This document shows, piece after piece, positions 1-8,047 of a stretch of 64,000 nt of DNA (its first letter is position 1; each line of letters opens with the position of its first letter). This stretch comes from Peteryoungia aggregata LMG 23059 (GTDB lineage: Bacteria > Pseudomonadota > Alphaproteobacteria > Rhizobiales > Rhizobiaceae), in NCBI RefSeq assembly GCF_030814435.1, contig NZ_JAUSUW010000002.1:372001-436000 (forward strand). Direction: 5' to 3'. The translations under genes were made by a program, and so were the position numbers. A model generated the notes under the pieces. That model worked only from the letters and a program-made list of their open reading frames with translations, searched no databases and was not told the DNA's origin.

Positions 1-1446
1 GTCGAGGATACCCGCCTGTTTTCCTTGTGCCATTACCATGACCCTGTTGGAGACCCCAAGGACCTCCTCGAGATCGGAGCTGACGACAATGACGGCGATG
101 CCCTGGCGGGCCAGCTCCATGATGGTGTCGTAGATCGACGAGCGCGCGCCGACATCGATGCCGCGTGTCGGCTCGTCGAGAACCACAACCTTCGGATTTC
201 GCGCCAGCCATTTGGCCAGCACCACCTTCTGCTGGTTGCCGCCCGACAGTTCTCCAGCATTCTGCTCGCCGCGCCCCTTGACGCCGAATTTCTTGATGTA
301 GGCGCCAGCGAAGTCGCTGAGGCGCTTCGACGTGATCCAGCCGTTTTTCGAAACGGCGTCGAAATTGGCGTAGCCGATGTTTTCTGCGATCGAGTGTTCG
401 AGAACAAGGCCCTGCAGCTTCCGATCCTCCGGCACGAGGACCACGCCGTTTTGGATGGCATCCCTCGGTGAACGCGGCGTAATGACCTTGCCGTCGAGCA
501 CCACGTCGCCGGTGGCGATCGGGTCGGCGCCGGTGATCGCCCGGACGAGTTCGGTGCGCCCCGCACCGACAAGCCCGGCGATCCCGAAGACTTCGCCGCG
601 TTTCACGGAAAATTCGATGTTTCGGAAGCTGCCCGATGGTGACGAAAGCCCGCGCACCTCGAGCATGACATCATCGACCGGAGCCGGAATGGCGGGAAAC
701 ATGCGGTCGAGCGAACGACCGACCATGGCTTCGACGATGGTGCGGACAGGCACGTCGCCGCGGTCGAATTCCTGGACCTTGGCCCCGTCTCGCATCACCA
801 CGACGCGGTCCGCGATCTGTCGAATTTCCTCCAGCCGATGGGAAATATAGATGATGCCGACACCATCGGCCTTCAGGCGCTCGATCTGCCGGAACAGGAG
901 CTGTGTTTCCTCTCCGCCCAGGGCCGCCGTCGGCTCGTCCAAAATGAGCAATCGAGCATTGAGGGTCATTGCCTTGGCGATTTCGATCAATTGCTGCTTT
1001 GCCGTCGAGAGACCCTCGACCAACCGGCGCGGGGAAACATCGAGACCGAGCCTCTGCAGGCCGGCATGGGCCCGTTCTTCCATGGCCTGGCGGTCAATGC
1101 GTCCACCCTTGGTCAGGTAGCGACCGACAAAGACATTCTCGGCTATGGACAGTTGTGGCAGGAGCTTCAGCTCCTGGTGGATCATGCCGACGCCGGCATC
1201 CATGGCCGCGCGCGGAGTGGCCGGCGCGTAAGTCGCGCCGAACCATGTCATCTGGCCTGAAGTGGGCTGAACGGCACCGGAAATGATCCGTGAAAGGGTC
1301 GATTTCCCGGCGCCGTTCTCGCCCAGCAGCGCCACGACTTCACCCGCTCTCACATCGAGGTCGATGCCGTGCAGGACCTCGAGCGATCCGTAGACCTTGC
1401 GGATCTGCCGGAGCGAGAGGATGGGAGGGAGGTCGTTGGCAGTCAT
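1..1446 (-). CDS. Sugar ABC transporter ATP-binding protein (RbsA/MglA type), 3' end beyond the window
   Basis: This is a cytoplasmic ATPase that energises uptake of a monosaccharide or polyol with the two genes upstream. The reverse frame is open from an ATG at 1446 to the left edge, giving 482 codons of an expected 490-510. It carries two tandem ABC domains. The first has Walker A GENGAGKST near residue 42 and Walker B LLILDEPT. The second has signature LSGGNQQK and Walker B VVLDEPTRGID, and a degenerate P-loop (GLVGAGRTEL), as is usual in RbsA-type proteins. It starts 21 bp after the binding-protein stop, so it is the third gene of the operon. The exact sugar cannot be read from this subunit. 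Confidence 0.95.
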   Translation of the reverse strand, partial: MTANDLPPILSLRQIRKVYGSLEVLHGIDLDVRAGEVVALLGENGAGKSTLSRIISGAVQPTSGQMTWFGATYAPATPRAAMDAGVGMIHQELKLLPQLSIAENVFVGRYLTKGGRIDRQAMEERAHAGLQRLGLDVSPRRLVEGLSTAKQQLIEIAKAMTLNARLLILDEPTAALGGEETQLLFRQIERLKADGVGIIYISHRLEEIRQIADRVVVMRDGAKVQEFDRGDVPVRTIVEAMVGRSLDRMFPAIPAPVDDVMLEVRGLSSPSGSFRNIEFSVKRGEVFGIAGLVGAGRTELVRAITGADPIATGDVVLDGKVITPRSPRDAIQNGVVLVPEDRKLQGLVLEHSIAENIGYANFDAVSKNGWITSKRLSDFAGAYIKKFGVKGRGEQNAGELSGGNQQKVVLAKWLARNPKVVVLDEPTRGIDVGARSSIYDTIMELARQGIAVIVVSSDLEEVLGVSNRVMVMAQGKQAGILD

Positions 1447-1467
1447 GGCGCTGTCTTCCGGTCTGGA

Positions 1468-2403
1468 TCAGGGATGCTCGGCGACGAACTTCGCAGCGTT
1501 CTCCGGCGTGGTCAGAAAGCCGGGGAGCAGTTGCTCGGCCGGAAGCTTCTCACCGGCAGCCAGCTTGATGGCGCTGTCGACGGCCAGTCGTCCGATACCG
1601 CGCACCTGCTGGGTGGCAGTAGCGTCAAAGCCGCCTTCAGCCAGGATCGGCAGAGCTGTCGTGTCGCCGTCGAAGCCGCCGACGTAAACACGCTGGGAAA
1701 CGCCGGATACCTTGACCGCCTGTGCGGCGCCGAGGGCAAGACCATCAGCCTGGGCGAAGATCAGCGAAACATCCGGATGGGCCTGCAGGAGGTTCTGGCC
1801 GATGTTCAGGCCTTCGGCCTGAGACCACTGCTCGCTCCACTGCTGGGCCACCAGTTCGACGCCGGAATTCTCCCCGATCGCCTGCATGCAGCCCTTGGTG
1901 CGCTCGACTTCCGGCGTGGTGCCCTTCTGGCCGTGGATCATCAGCATCTTGCCCTTGCCGCCGGCCAGACCGATGATGTGCTTGCACACTTCATAGGCCG
2001 AAGTCGCGTTGTCGGTTGCGATGAATGTGTCACCGGGCGCGCCATCGGCATTGCGGTCAACGTTGACGACCGGGATGCCGGCTTCCTTGGCGAGGCGTGT
2101 CGGAACAGCGGCAGCAGCAGCACCCGCCGGAATGTAGATGAAGGCGTCGATGCCCTGCGTCAGCAGGTCCTGGACCTGGCTGACCTGGGTTGCGCTGTCG
2201 TTCTTGGCGTCGACGGTGATAACCTCGATGCCCTTCTCCTTGGCATAGGCTTCGACGCCGATCTTGATCTGGTTGAAGTAGTCGGCCTGCAGGTTCGAGA
2301 CGGCGAGCCCGATCTTCTTCACCTCTGCGGCAGAAGCTCCGATCGGGTTGAGGGCCGTCGTTGCCAGCGCTGCGGCAGCCAGAAGCATGGTTGTGAGTTT
2401 CAT
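1468..2403 (-). CDS. Sugar ABC transporter periplasmic substrate-binding protein
   Basis: This is a 311-residue periplasmic binding protein of the ribose/galactose type (Peripla_BP_4). The chosen start at 2403 gives a signal peptide (MKLTTMLLAAAALATT... cleaved near GASAAE) and sits behind a strong Shine-Dalgarno GGAGGAG about 6 bases upstream. The open frame extends further upstream but has no signal-like sequence there. Mature-protein motifs include IGLAVSNLQADYFNQ at the start, VVNVDRNADG in the hinge/ligand region and GGFDGDTTALP near the C-terminus. It lies between permease and ATPase genes. The divergent sugar-kinase and transketolase genes suggest the ligand is a sugar or polyol that enters the pentose-phosphate pool. 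Confidence 0.95.
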   Translation of the reverse strand: MKLTTMLLAAAALATTALNPIGASAAEVKKIGLAVSNLQADYFNQIKIGVEAYAKEKGIEVITVDAKNDSATQVSQVQDLLTQGIDAFIYIPAGAAAAAVPTRLAKEAGIPVVNVDRNADGAPGDTFIATDNATSAYEVCKHIIGLAGGKGKMLMIHGQKGTTPEVERTKGCMQAIGENSGVELVAQQWSEQWSQAEGLNIGQNLLQAHPDVSLIFAQADGLALGAAQAVKVSGVSQRVYVGGFDGDTTALPILAEGGFDATATQQVRGIGRLAVDSAIKLAAGEKLPAEQLLPGFLTTPENAAKFVAEHP

Positions 2404-2521
2404 GGTAGATCTCCTCCGTTGTTTCGGCACCCCGCTACCATCGCAGGACCGAAGTTTTGCCTGGCATCTGCCCGGCGGTGAACTGGCGGCAGCGCCGCCA
2501 AACTGGACCCTAGTCGAAACG

Positions 2522-3496
2522 TCACCTCCGCTTGATGGCTTCGGCCGCGACTGCGAGTGCAATGACGACACCGATGACGACGGCCTGCGTGAAGGGCGAG
2601 ACCCCCAGAAGGTTCAGGCCGTTGCGCAGAACGCCGATGATCAGGACGCCGATGATGGTTCCGAGAATGCCGCCCTTGCCGCCGCTCAGGCTCGTTCCGC
2701 CGATCACCACGGCCGCAATGGTGTCGAGTTCGTAGGAAACGCCGGCTGTCGGCTGAACGGAATCGAGGCGCATGGCGAGCACCACGCCTGCCAATCCCGC
2801 AAGCAGGCCGGAGACGACGTAGACGCCGATCGTGTAGAGATTGACGTTGATGCCGGCGAGGCGAGCGACTTCCTGGTTGCCGCCGATGGCATAGAGAGAA
2901 CGGCCGCCCGAGGTGTAGCGCAGATAAATCCATCCAAGGACAAAGACGACCAGCATGACGGCGACGGTCAGCGTCAGGAACCCTCCGTAGCGGGTATAGG
3001 CGAGCAGGCTGAACCAGGAGGGAAAGCCGACGATCTGCTGGCCGTCGGTGATCATGTTGGCCAAGCCGCGCGCCACCGACATCATCGCGAGGGTGGCAAT
3101 GAAGGCCGGTACACCGAGCGCAGTGATCAGCAATCCGGATATGGCCCCGGTTAAGGCTGCGACCCCCAGTGCCAGGAGGATGCCGACAGGCAGCGGCAAG
3201 CCGACCTGATTGGCGGCGTAGCCCATCACCATCATGGTCAATGCCATGACCGACCCAACGGCGAGATCGATCCCGCCGATCAGGATCACCATCGTCATGC
3301 CCACGGCCATGATGCCGAGAACCGTAATCTGGTCGAGCACATTGAGCAGGTTTCGCGCCGACATGAAGGTGTCGGTGGCAAGGGAGAGGAAGATGCAAAG
3401 GAGGATCAGACCGATCAGGGGCCCGGTCGTTCCTCTCAATGCCGACAGGGCACCCGCACCCGCGACGCGATCCTGGTCTGTCGCTGAAACCGACAT
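2522..3496 (-). CDS. Sugar ABC transporter permease (RbsC/XylH family)
   Basis: This is an inner-membrane permease of 324 residues with about 8-10 hydrophobic segments and the family motif GGIDLAVGSVMAL. The segment GGTSLSGGKGGILGT near residue 240 is the usual cytoplasmic loop contacting the ATPase. The start at 3496 is preceded by GGGAGGATTGG. The frame is open back to 3661 but that stretch overlaps the intergenic promoter and looks non-coding. It is the first gene of the leftward operon (permease, binding protein, ATPase), an uncommon gene order because the binding protein or ATPase usually comes first. Confidence 0.95.
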   Translation of the reverse strand: MSVSATDQDRVAGAGALSALRGTTGPLIGLILLCIFLSLATDTFMSARNLLNVLDQITVLGIMAVGMTMVILIGGIDLAVGSVMALTMMVMGYAANQVGLPLPVGILLALGVAALTGAISGLLITALGVPAFIATLAMMSVARGLANMITDGQQIVGFPSWFSLLAYTRYGGFLTLTVAVMLVVFVLGWIYLRYTSGGRSLYAIGGNQEVARLAGINVNLYTIGVYVVSGLLAGLAGVVLAMRLDSVQPTAGVSYELDTIAAVVIGGTSLSGGKGGILGTIIGVLIIGVLRNGLNLLGVSPFTQAVVIGVVIALAVAAEAIKRR

Positions 3497-3701
3497 CCAA
3501 TCCTCCCATGCTGCTACCGACTTGCCAAGCATTCGGTATAAATATTCATTGCTGTGTGTAAATTCGTAGCGCAGGGATCCTTGGGCTGTCAACTGCCGAG
3601 ACCGGGCGTCGATGTGATTTAATTTCCGCTGCATGGCTTGACAGGCGGAGTTCAGATGCAATTATATGACGTACGGTATATTTATTCATCATGAGGTTTC
3701 C
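3497..3701. promoter_or_regulatory. Divergent promoter region between the ABC importer and the catabolic operon, with two near-identical AT-rich repeats
   Basis: This 205-bp AT-richer intergenic region must contain both divergent promoters. Two 16-bp direct repeats lie at 3534-3549 (CGGTATAAATATTCAT) and 3674-3689 (CGGTATATTTATTCAT), matching at 14 of 16 bases. One lies near the start of each operon. Their ATTCAY end resembles the half-site of the perfect palindrome at 7007-7030 before the SorC-type regulator gene. I infer these are operators for that regulator. No binding data exist here. Confidence 0.6.
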
Positions 3702-4511
3702 ATGCAGCCGAACGATCTCGACCGCATTGCTGGGCAGATACGACTCCGCGATCTCCAGGCGGTCTACGAAGCAGGCGCCGGCCATATCGGTGGAGAAATG
3801 TCGGCGATCGACATTCTGACCGCGCTGTATTTTCAGGTGCTGCGGATCTGGCCCGATCAGCCGAAGCACCCAGATCGGGATCGCTTCGTCCTGTCCAAGG
3901 GGCATGTGGCCCTGGCGCTCTACGTGACGCTGGCGAAGCGAGGCTTCATTCCGGAAGACGAAATTGCGACCTTCCTCAAGCCGCATTCTCGCCTCAACGG
4001 GCACCCGAACTGCAACAAGGTGCCGGGCGTGGAAACCAATACTGGCCCACTCGGGCATGGCCTGCCGGTCGCTGTCGGCATGGCGAAGGCTGCCAAGCTG
4101 ACCGGTGCTGCCTATCACACCTATGTGCTGACCGGCGACGGCGAGATGCAGGAAGGCTCCAACTGGGAGGCGATTTCGTCAGCCGCCCAGTTCGGCCTCG
4201 ACAATCTGACCCTGATCATCGACCACAACCGCTTCCAGCAGGGTGCCGCGCTCAGCGACACCAACAACATGGCGCCGTTCGGTTCCAAGCTGCTGGCGTT
4301 CGGCTGGGCTGTGACCGAGATTGACGGGAATGCCATGGCCGAGATCGTCCCGGCGCTGCAGCACCGTTCGGATCGCCCCCATTGCATTGTCGCCCATACG
4401 AACAAGGGGCACGGGATTTCCTTCATGCAGGACAGGGTGGATTGGCATCACAAGGTGCCCAATGCAGAACAATACAAGATTGCCTTGGCCGAGCTCTCGG
4501 AGGTACTTTGA
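3702..4511 (+). CDS. Transketolase, N-terminal (thiamine-diphosphate binding) subunit
   Basis: This 269-residue protein is the first half of a two-subunit transketolase. It shows the substrate/ThDP entry motif GHIGG near residue 27, LSKGH near residue 67, GPLGHGLPVAVGMAKA, and the ThDP-Mg motif beginning GDGEMQEGSNWEA with the downstream Asn of the GDG-N signature in IIDHNRFQQ. The start at 3702 is preceded by GAGG. An in-frame start at 3666 would place the putative operator inside the gene, so I prefer 3702. Its stop overlaps the start of the next gene by one base (TGATG), indicating translational coupling with the C-terminal subunit. Split transketolases are common in dedicated sugar clusters, for example the apulose-4-phosphate transketolases. 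Confidence 0.93.
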   Translation: MQPNDLDRIAGQIRLRDLQAVYEAGAGHIGGEMSAIDILTALYFQVLRIWPDQPKHPDRDRFVLSKGHVALALYVTLAKRGFIPEDEIATFLKPHSRLNGHPNCNKVPGVETNTGPLGHGLPVAVGMAKAAKLTGAAYHTYVLTGDGEMQEGSNWEAISSAAQFGLDNLTLIIDHNRFQQGAALSDTNNMAPFGSKLLAFGWAVTEIDGNAMAEIVPALQHRSDRPHCIVAHTNKGHGISFMQDRVDWHHKVPNAEQYKIALAELSEVL

Positions 4512-5479
4512 TGAATGCCGTGACCATAACCGAAAAACTGCACGACTGCCGTGATGCCTTCGTGTCGGTGCTGGAACGCCTCGGCGCCGAGGATCCGAAA
4601 ATCGTTGCCGTCTGCAATGATTCCGTCGGTTCCTCGAAGCTTGGCGGCTTCAAGTCCAAGTGGCCGGAGCGCCTGGTCAATGTCGGCATCGCCGAACAGA
4701 ACATGGTGGGCGTCGGCGCCGGGCTTGCGAATGGCGGCCTCTTGCCCTTCGTCTGTGGCGCCTCCTGCTTCCTCACCGGACGCTCGCTCGAGCAGGTGAA
4801 GGCCGACATCGCCTATTCGAATGCAAACGTAAAACTGATCGGCATCTCCTCAGGCATGGCCTATGGCGAGCTGGGTCCGACGCACCATTCGATCGAAGAC
4901 TTCGCCTGGATGCGGGTCCTGCCCAATCTTCCGGTGATCGCGCCCTGCGATTCGATCGAAACGGCAGCGGCCGTCGAATGGGCCGCCCGCTATGACGGCC
5001 CCGTTTTCCTCCGTCTGTCGCGCGTCGGCGTGCCGGATCTGTTGCCGCAGGGGCATGTGTTCGAGCCAGGCAAGGCGAATCTCCTGCGCGACGGAGATGC
5101 GGTCACCCTGATAGCCAATGGTACGCTCACTCATCGTGCGATGAAGGCTGCAGCAATACTTGCCACCCGTGGTATCGAGGCGCGCGTGCTCAACATGGCG
5201 ACGGTGCGCCCGATCGATGTCGAGCGTATCGTCTTGGCCGCGCGTGAGACCGGTGCCATCCTGACGGCCGAGGAGCACTCGGTCTATGGCGGCCTCGGAT
5301 CAGCTGTGGCGGAAGTCGTGGTTGCCGAGGCTCCGGTGCCGATGAAGATCCTCGGCGTGCCCGGCATCTTCGCGCCCACGGGATCTGCCGAATTCCTGCT
5401 CGACGAATTCGGCATGTCGCCTGCGGCGATGGCCACGGCAGCCGAAGAACTGCTGGTGCGAAAGGGCGGCCGCGCCTAG
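4511..5479 (+). CDS. Transketolase, C-terminal (pyrimidine-binding) subunit
   Basis: This 322-residue protein supplies the pyrimidine and C-terminal domains of the transketolase. It includes the catalytic Glu region VNVGIAEQNMVGVGAG near residue 55, the GLxPF-type segment GGLLPFVCGASCF and the H-S-x-E-D-type segment GPTHHSIEDFAWMR near residue 120. The C-terminal domain carries TAEEHSVYGGLGSAV. The ATG overlaps the stop of the N-terminal subunit. Together they form one heteromeric enzyme transferring a two-carbon ketol unit from a ketose phosphate. A generic housekeeping transketolase is normally a single chain of about 660 residues, so this pair is probably pathway-specific. Confidence 0.93.
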   Translation: MNAVTITEKLHDCRDAFVSVLERLGAEDPKIVAVCNDSVGSSKLGGFKSKWPERLVNVGIAEQNMVGVGAGLANGGLLPFVCGASCFLTGRSLEQVKADIAYSNANVKLIGISSGMAYGELGPTHHSIEDFAWMRVLPNLPVIAPCDSIETAAAVEWAARYDGPVFLRLSRVGVPDLLPQGHVFEPGKANLLRDGDAVTLIANGTLTHRAMKAAAILATRGIEARVLNMATVRPIDVERIVLAARETGAILTAEEHSVYGGLGSAVAEVVVAEAPVPMKILGVPGIFAPTGSAEFLLDEFGMSPAAMATAAEELLVRKGGRA

Positions 5480-5548
5480 CGGCTGCAGGGGAAGTCTTTG
5501 GGATGCCGCCACAAGGCCGGACGGCATCTCGCAGCATTCGGAGCCGAC

Positions 5549-7018
5549 ATGATCACCGCCATCCTCGCCATCGACCAGGGGACCACCAATTCCAAGGCCG
5601 TGCTCGTCTCGACCGAGGGGATCATCGTGGGGCGCGGATCCTCGCCCGTCGGGATATCCCATCCGCAACCCGGCTGGGTGGAACAAAGCCCCGAACGCGT
5701 CTGGCAATCAGTGCTGGAAGCGATTGCGGCCTGTCTGGTCGGCGCCCCGCCCGTAACGATTGCCGGTCTCGCGATTTCCAACCAGCGTGAATCCGTGACC
5801 TTGTGGGACGGCGAGACCGGTGAGCCTCTCGGCCCGGTCATCAGCTGGCAATGCCGGCGCACCGCGGCAGTTTGTGCCGAGCTGAACGCCGCCGGTCATT
5901 CCGCGCGCGTAGAGGCCCTGACCGGCCTGCCGATAGATCCGATGTTTCCTGGACCGAAGATGAAGTGGTTGCTCGACCGCGCCCCTGCAGGTCGGCCGCT
6001 TCGCCTTGGTACGATCGATTCCTGGCTGATCCATCGCCTGACTGGCGGGCGGGCGCATGCCTGCGACGCCTCGAATGCCGCCCGCAGCCAGCTTTTCGAC
6101 CTGACGCATTGCGTCTGGAGTGACGAACTCTGCGACCTCTTCGGGGTGCCGAAAGCCCATCTTCCCGAGGTTCGCGACAGCGCCTCCCGCTTTGGCGAAA
6201 CGCTCGGCGTCCCCGGCCTGGCCGACGGCATTCCGATTGCCGCTGCAATCGGGGACAGTCACGCAGCGCTGTTCGGCCATGGCGCCTTTGCACCGGGTGA
6301 TGGCAAGGTCACCTTCGGCACCGGCTCGTCGATCATGACGACGCTGCCGCATTTCATCGCGCCCAAAAGCGGCATCACCACGACGATCGCCTGGTCGCTA
6401 GGCGGCAAGCCGACTTATGCCTTCGAGGGGAACATTCTGGTCTCTGCTGCTTCGCTGCCCTGGATGGTGGAGATCCTCGGCCTGCCGGACGTGCAGGCGC
6501 TGATCGATCTTGCCGAAACGGCGCCGCCAGATGGCCCGGGCTTTGTTCCGGCCTTCGTCGGACTGGGCGCTCCCTATTGGCATGCCGATGCGCGAGCACT
6601 GTTTTCCGGGATCACCTTCAACACGACACGCGCGCAGATGGCGCGTGCAGTGACCGATTCGATTGCCCTTCAGGTGCATGACGTATTCAAGGCCATGGCG
6701 ACCCAGTCGCCGGCGACGCTCGGTCGGCTGTTCGTAGATGGCGGGCCGAGCAAGAACGCCTTCCTGATGCAATGCGTCGCAGACGTGCTGAACCACCCCG
6801 TGACCCAGTGCGACGCGGCAGAGGCATCGGCGCTCGGCGCAGCCTATCTGGCCGGGCTCACGCTCGGTCTCTGGGAGGGTCTGGAGGCGGTCCGGGCCCT
6901 GCCTCGCAAGACCTTTGCCCTCAAGCCGAAGCCAACGGATACCGCCAGGCGTCTTGAAACCTGGCAGGACGCAATCTTCCGCTCGACCGTTCCCGTGACA
7001 TCATCTATGGGTGAATAA
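5549..7018 (+). CDS. FGGY-family carbohydrate kinase
   Basis: This is a 489-residue cytoplasmic kinase of the FGGY fold. Its N-terminal ATP-phosphate motif is DQGTTNSKAVL, the mid-domain substrate region has ISNQRESVTLWD and VISWQCRRT, and the C-terminal domain has GDSHAALFGHGAF, TFGTGSSIMTT and VDGGPSKNAFLMQ. The length and motifs fit ketose or polyol kinases (xylulokinase/glycerol kinase branch), but substrate cannot be assigned. The start at 5549 aligns with the family N-terminus; the upstream in-frame 17 codons lack family character. It follows the transketolase genes by 69 bp containing a GATGCCG/CGGCATC stem (5502-5508 with 5522-5528). Its stop codon lies within the palindrome at 7007-7030. 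Confidence 0.93.
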   Translation: MITAILAIDQGTTNSKAVLVSTEGIIVGRGSSPVGISHPQPGWVEQSPERVWQSVLEAIAACLVGAPPVTIAGLAISNQRESVTLWDGETGEPLGPVISWQCRRTAAVCAELNAAGHSARVEALTGLPIDPMFPGPKMKWLLDRAPAGRPLRLGTIDSWLIHRLTGGRAHACDASNAARSQLFDLTHCVWSDELCDLFGVPKAHLPEVRDSASRFGETLGVPGLADGIPIAAAIGDSHAALFGHGAFAPGDGKVTFGTGSSIMTTLPHFIAPKSGITTTIAWSLGGKPTYAFEGNILVSAASLPWMVEILGLPDVQALIDLAETAPPDGPGFVPAFVGLGAPYWHADARALFSGITFNTTRAQMARAVTDSIALQVHDVFKAMATQSPATLGRLFVDGGPSKNAFLMQCVADVLNHPVTQCDAAEASALGAAYLAGLTLGLWEGLEAVRALPRKTFALKPKPTDTARRLETWQDAIFRSTVPVTSSMGE

Positions 7019-7030
7019 AAATTCACCCAT
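7007..7030. promoter_or_regulatory. Perfect 24-bp palindrome, probable operator or autoregulatory site
   Basis: The sequence is ATGGGTGAAT, a 4-base AAAA centre, then ATTCACCCAT, a perfect 10-bp inverted repeat. It spans the kinase stop codon and ends 10 bp before the regulator start. Its ATTCACC half resembles the ATTCATC and ATTCATT ends of the two repeats in the divergent promoter at 3497-3701. I infer binding by the SorC-type regulator encoded immediately downstream. Confidence 0.6.
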
Positions 7031-7040
7031 TGGAGGGTTC

Positions 7041-7991
7041 ATGGGACGTCTCAACGAGCTTCGACTGATCGCCCGCGTTGCGCAAATGTATCACGCCGAA
7101 GGCAAGCGACAGGCGGAGATCGCCGAGATCATGCATATGTCGCAGGCGACGGTTTCGCGGATGCTGAAGCGTGCCGAGATGGAAGGCATCGTCCGCACCA
7201 CGATCATCCCGCCACCGGGAACCTTCGCCGATCTGGAAACCGCGCTTCGTGAACGTTACGGCCTGACAGAGGCAATCGTCATCGACTGTTCGGAGGATCG
7301 CGACGGCGCGATCATGGCCCGCATCGGCGAGGCTGCCGCGCATTTTGTGGAAGTCACCCTGCAGCAGGACGAGATCATCGGTGTCTCCAGCTGGAGCCAG
7401 ACCATCCTGCGCATGGTGGACAATATCCATCCGCTGAAGACAGGCAGGGCGAAATATATCGTGCAGATCCTGGGCGGCATGGGCGAGGCCTCTGTCCAGA
7501 CCCACGCCACGCAGTTGACGGCACGCCTTGCCAAGCTCACCGGCGGCGAGCCCCGCCTGCTGCTCGTCCAGGGCATCACCTCCTCGCGGGAGGCAAAACT
7601 CGTCATGCTGGCCGATCCTGTTGTACGCGGCACGATGGATCTCTTCGGCCGCCTGACACTGGCGATCATCGGCATCGGCGCCGTCGAGCCGTCTGAGCTG
7701 CTGGCCCGCTCCGGCAACGTTTTTTCGCGCCAGGAAATGGCCATGCTGCACGATGCAGGCGCGGTCGGCGAGATCTCGTTCCGCTTTTATGACCGCGACG
7801 GCAAGCCGGTCGAGACCCCGCTCAACGAACGGGTGATCGGCATTTCGCTCGAGGAACTGCGCAAGGCCGACCGCGTCATCGCGCTGGCGGGCGGCGAATC
7901 GAAAACGCAGGCGATCGCCGGCGCTCTCAGGATGGGCATCATCGACGTGCTCGTCACCGACAAGTTCACGGCAGCCAGACTGACGGCCTGA
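7041..7991 (+). CDS. SorC-family sugar-binding transcriptional regulator
   Basis: This 316-residue DNA-binding protein has an N-terminal helix-turn-helix (AEIAEIMHMSQATVSRMLK, about residues 28-47) followed by a SorC/DeoR-like sugar-phosphate sensing domain (VIDCSEDRDGA, GVSSWSQTILRMV, VQILGGMGEAS, IGIGAVEPSELL). The start at 7041 is preceded by GGAGGG. A GTG at 7011 in the same frame would overlap the kinase and fall inside the palindrome, so it is less likely. SorC proteins usually bind a phosphorylated intermediate of the pathway they control. It probably regulates both arms of this locus. Confidence 0.93.
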   Translation: MGRLNELRLIARVAQMYHAEGKRQAEIAEIMHMSQATVSRMLKRAEMEGIVRTTIIPPPGTFADLETALRERYGLTEAIVIDCSEDRDGAIMARIGEAAAHFVEVTLQQDEIIGVSSWSQTILRMVDNIHPLKTGRAKYIVQILGGMGEASVQTHATQLTARLAKLTGGEPRLLLVQGITSSREAKLVMLADPVVRGTMDLFGRLTLAIIGIGAVEPSELLARSGNVFSRQEMAMLHDAGAVGEISFRFYDRDGKPVETPLNERVIGISLEELRKADRVIALAGGESKTQAIAGALRMGIIDVLVTDKFTAARLTA

Positions 7992-8047
7992 TCCTCCCGC
8001 CACAGGGATGGACTGTCGGATCGGCTGCATCAAGGAGGAGTGAGACC

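Noticed and set aside
1369-2481. Open frame antisense to the binding protein and ATPase
   Set aside because: Overlaps two strongly supported genes on the opposite strand and has no recognisable domain.
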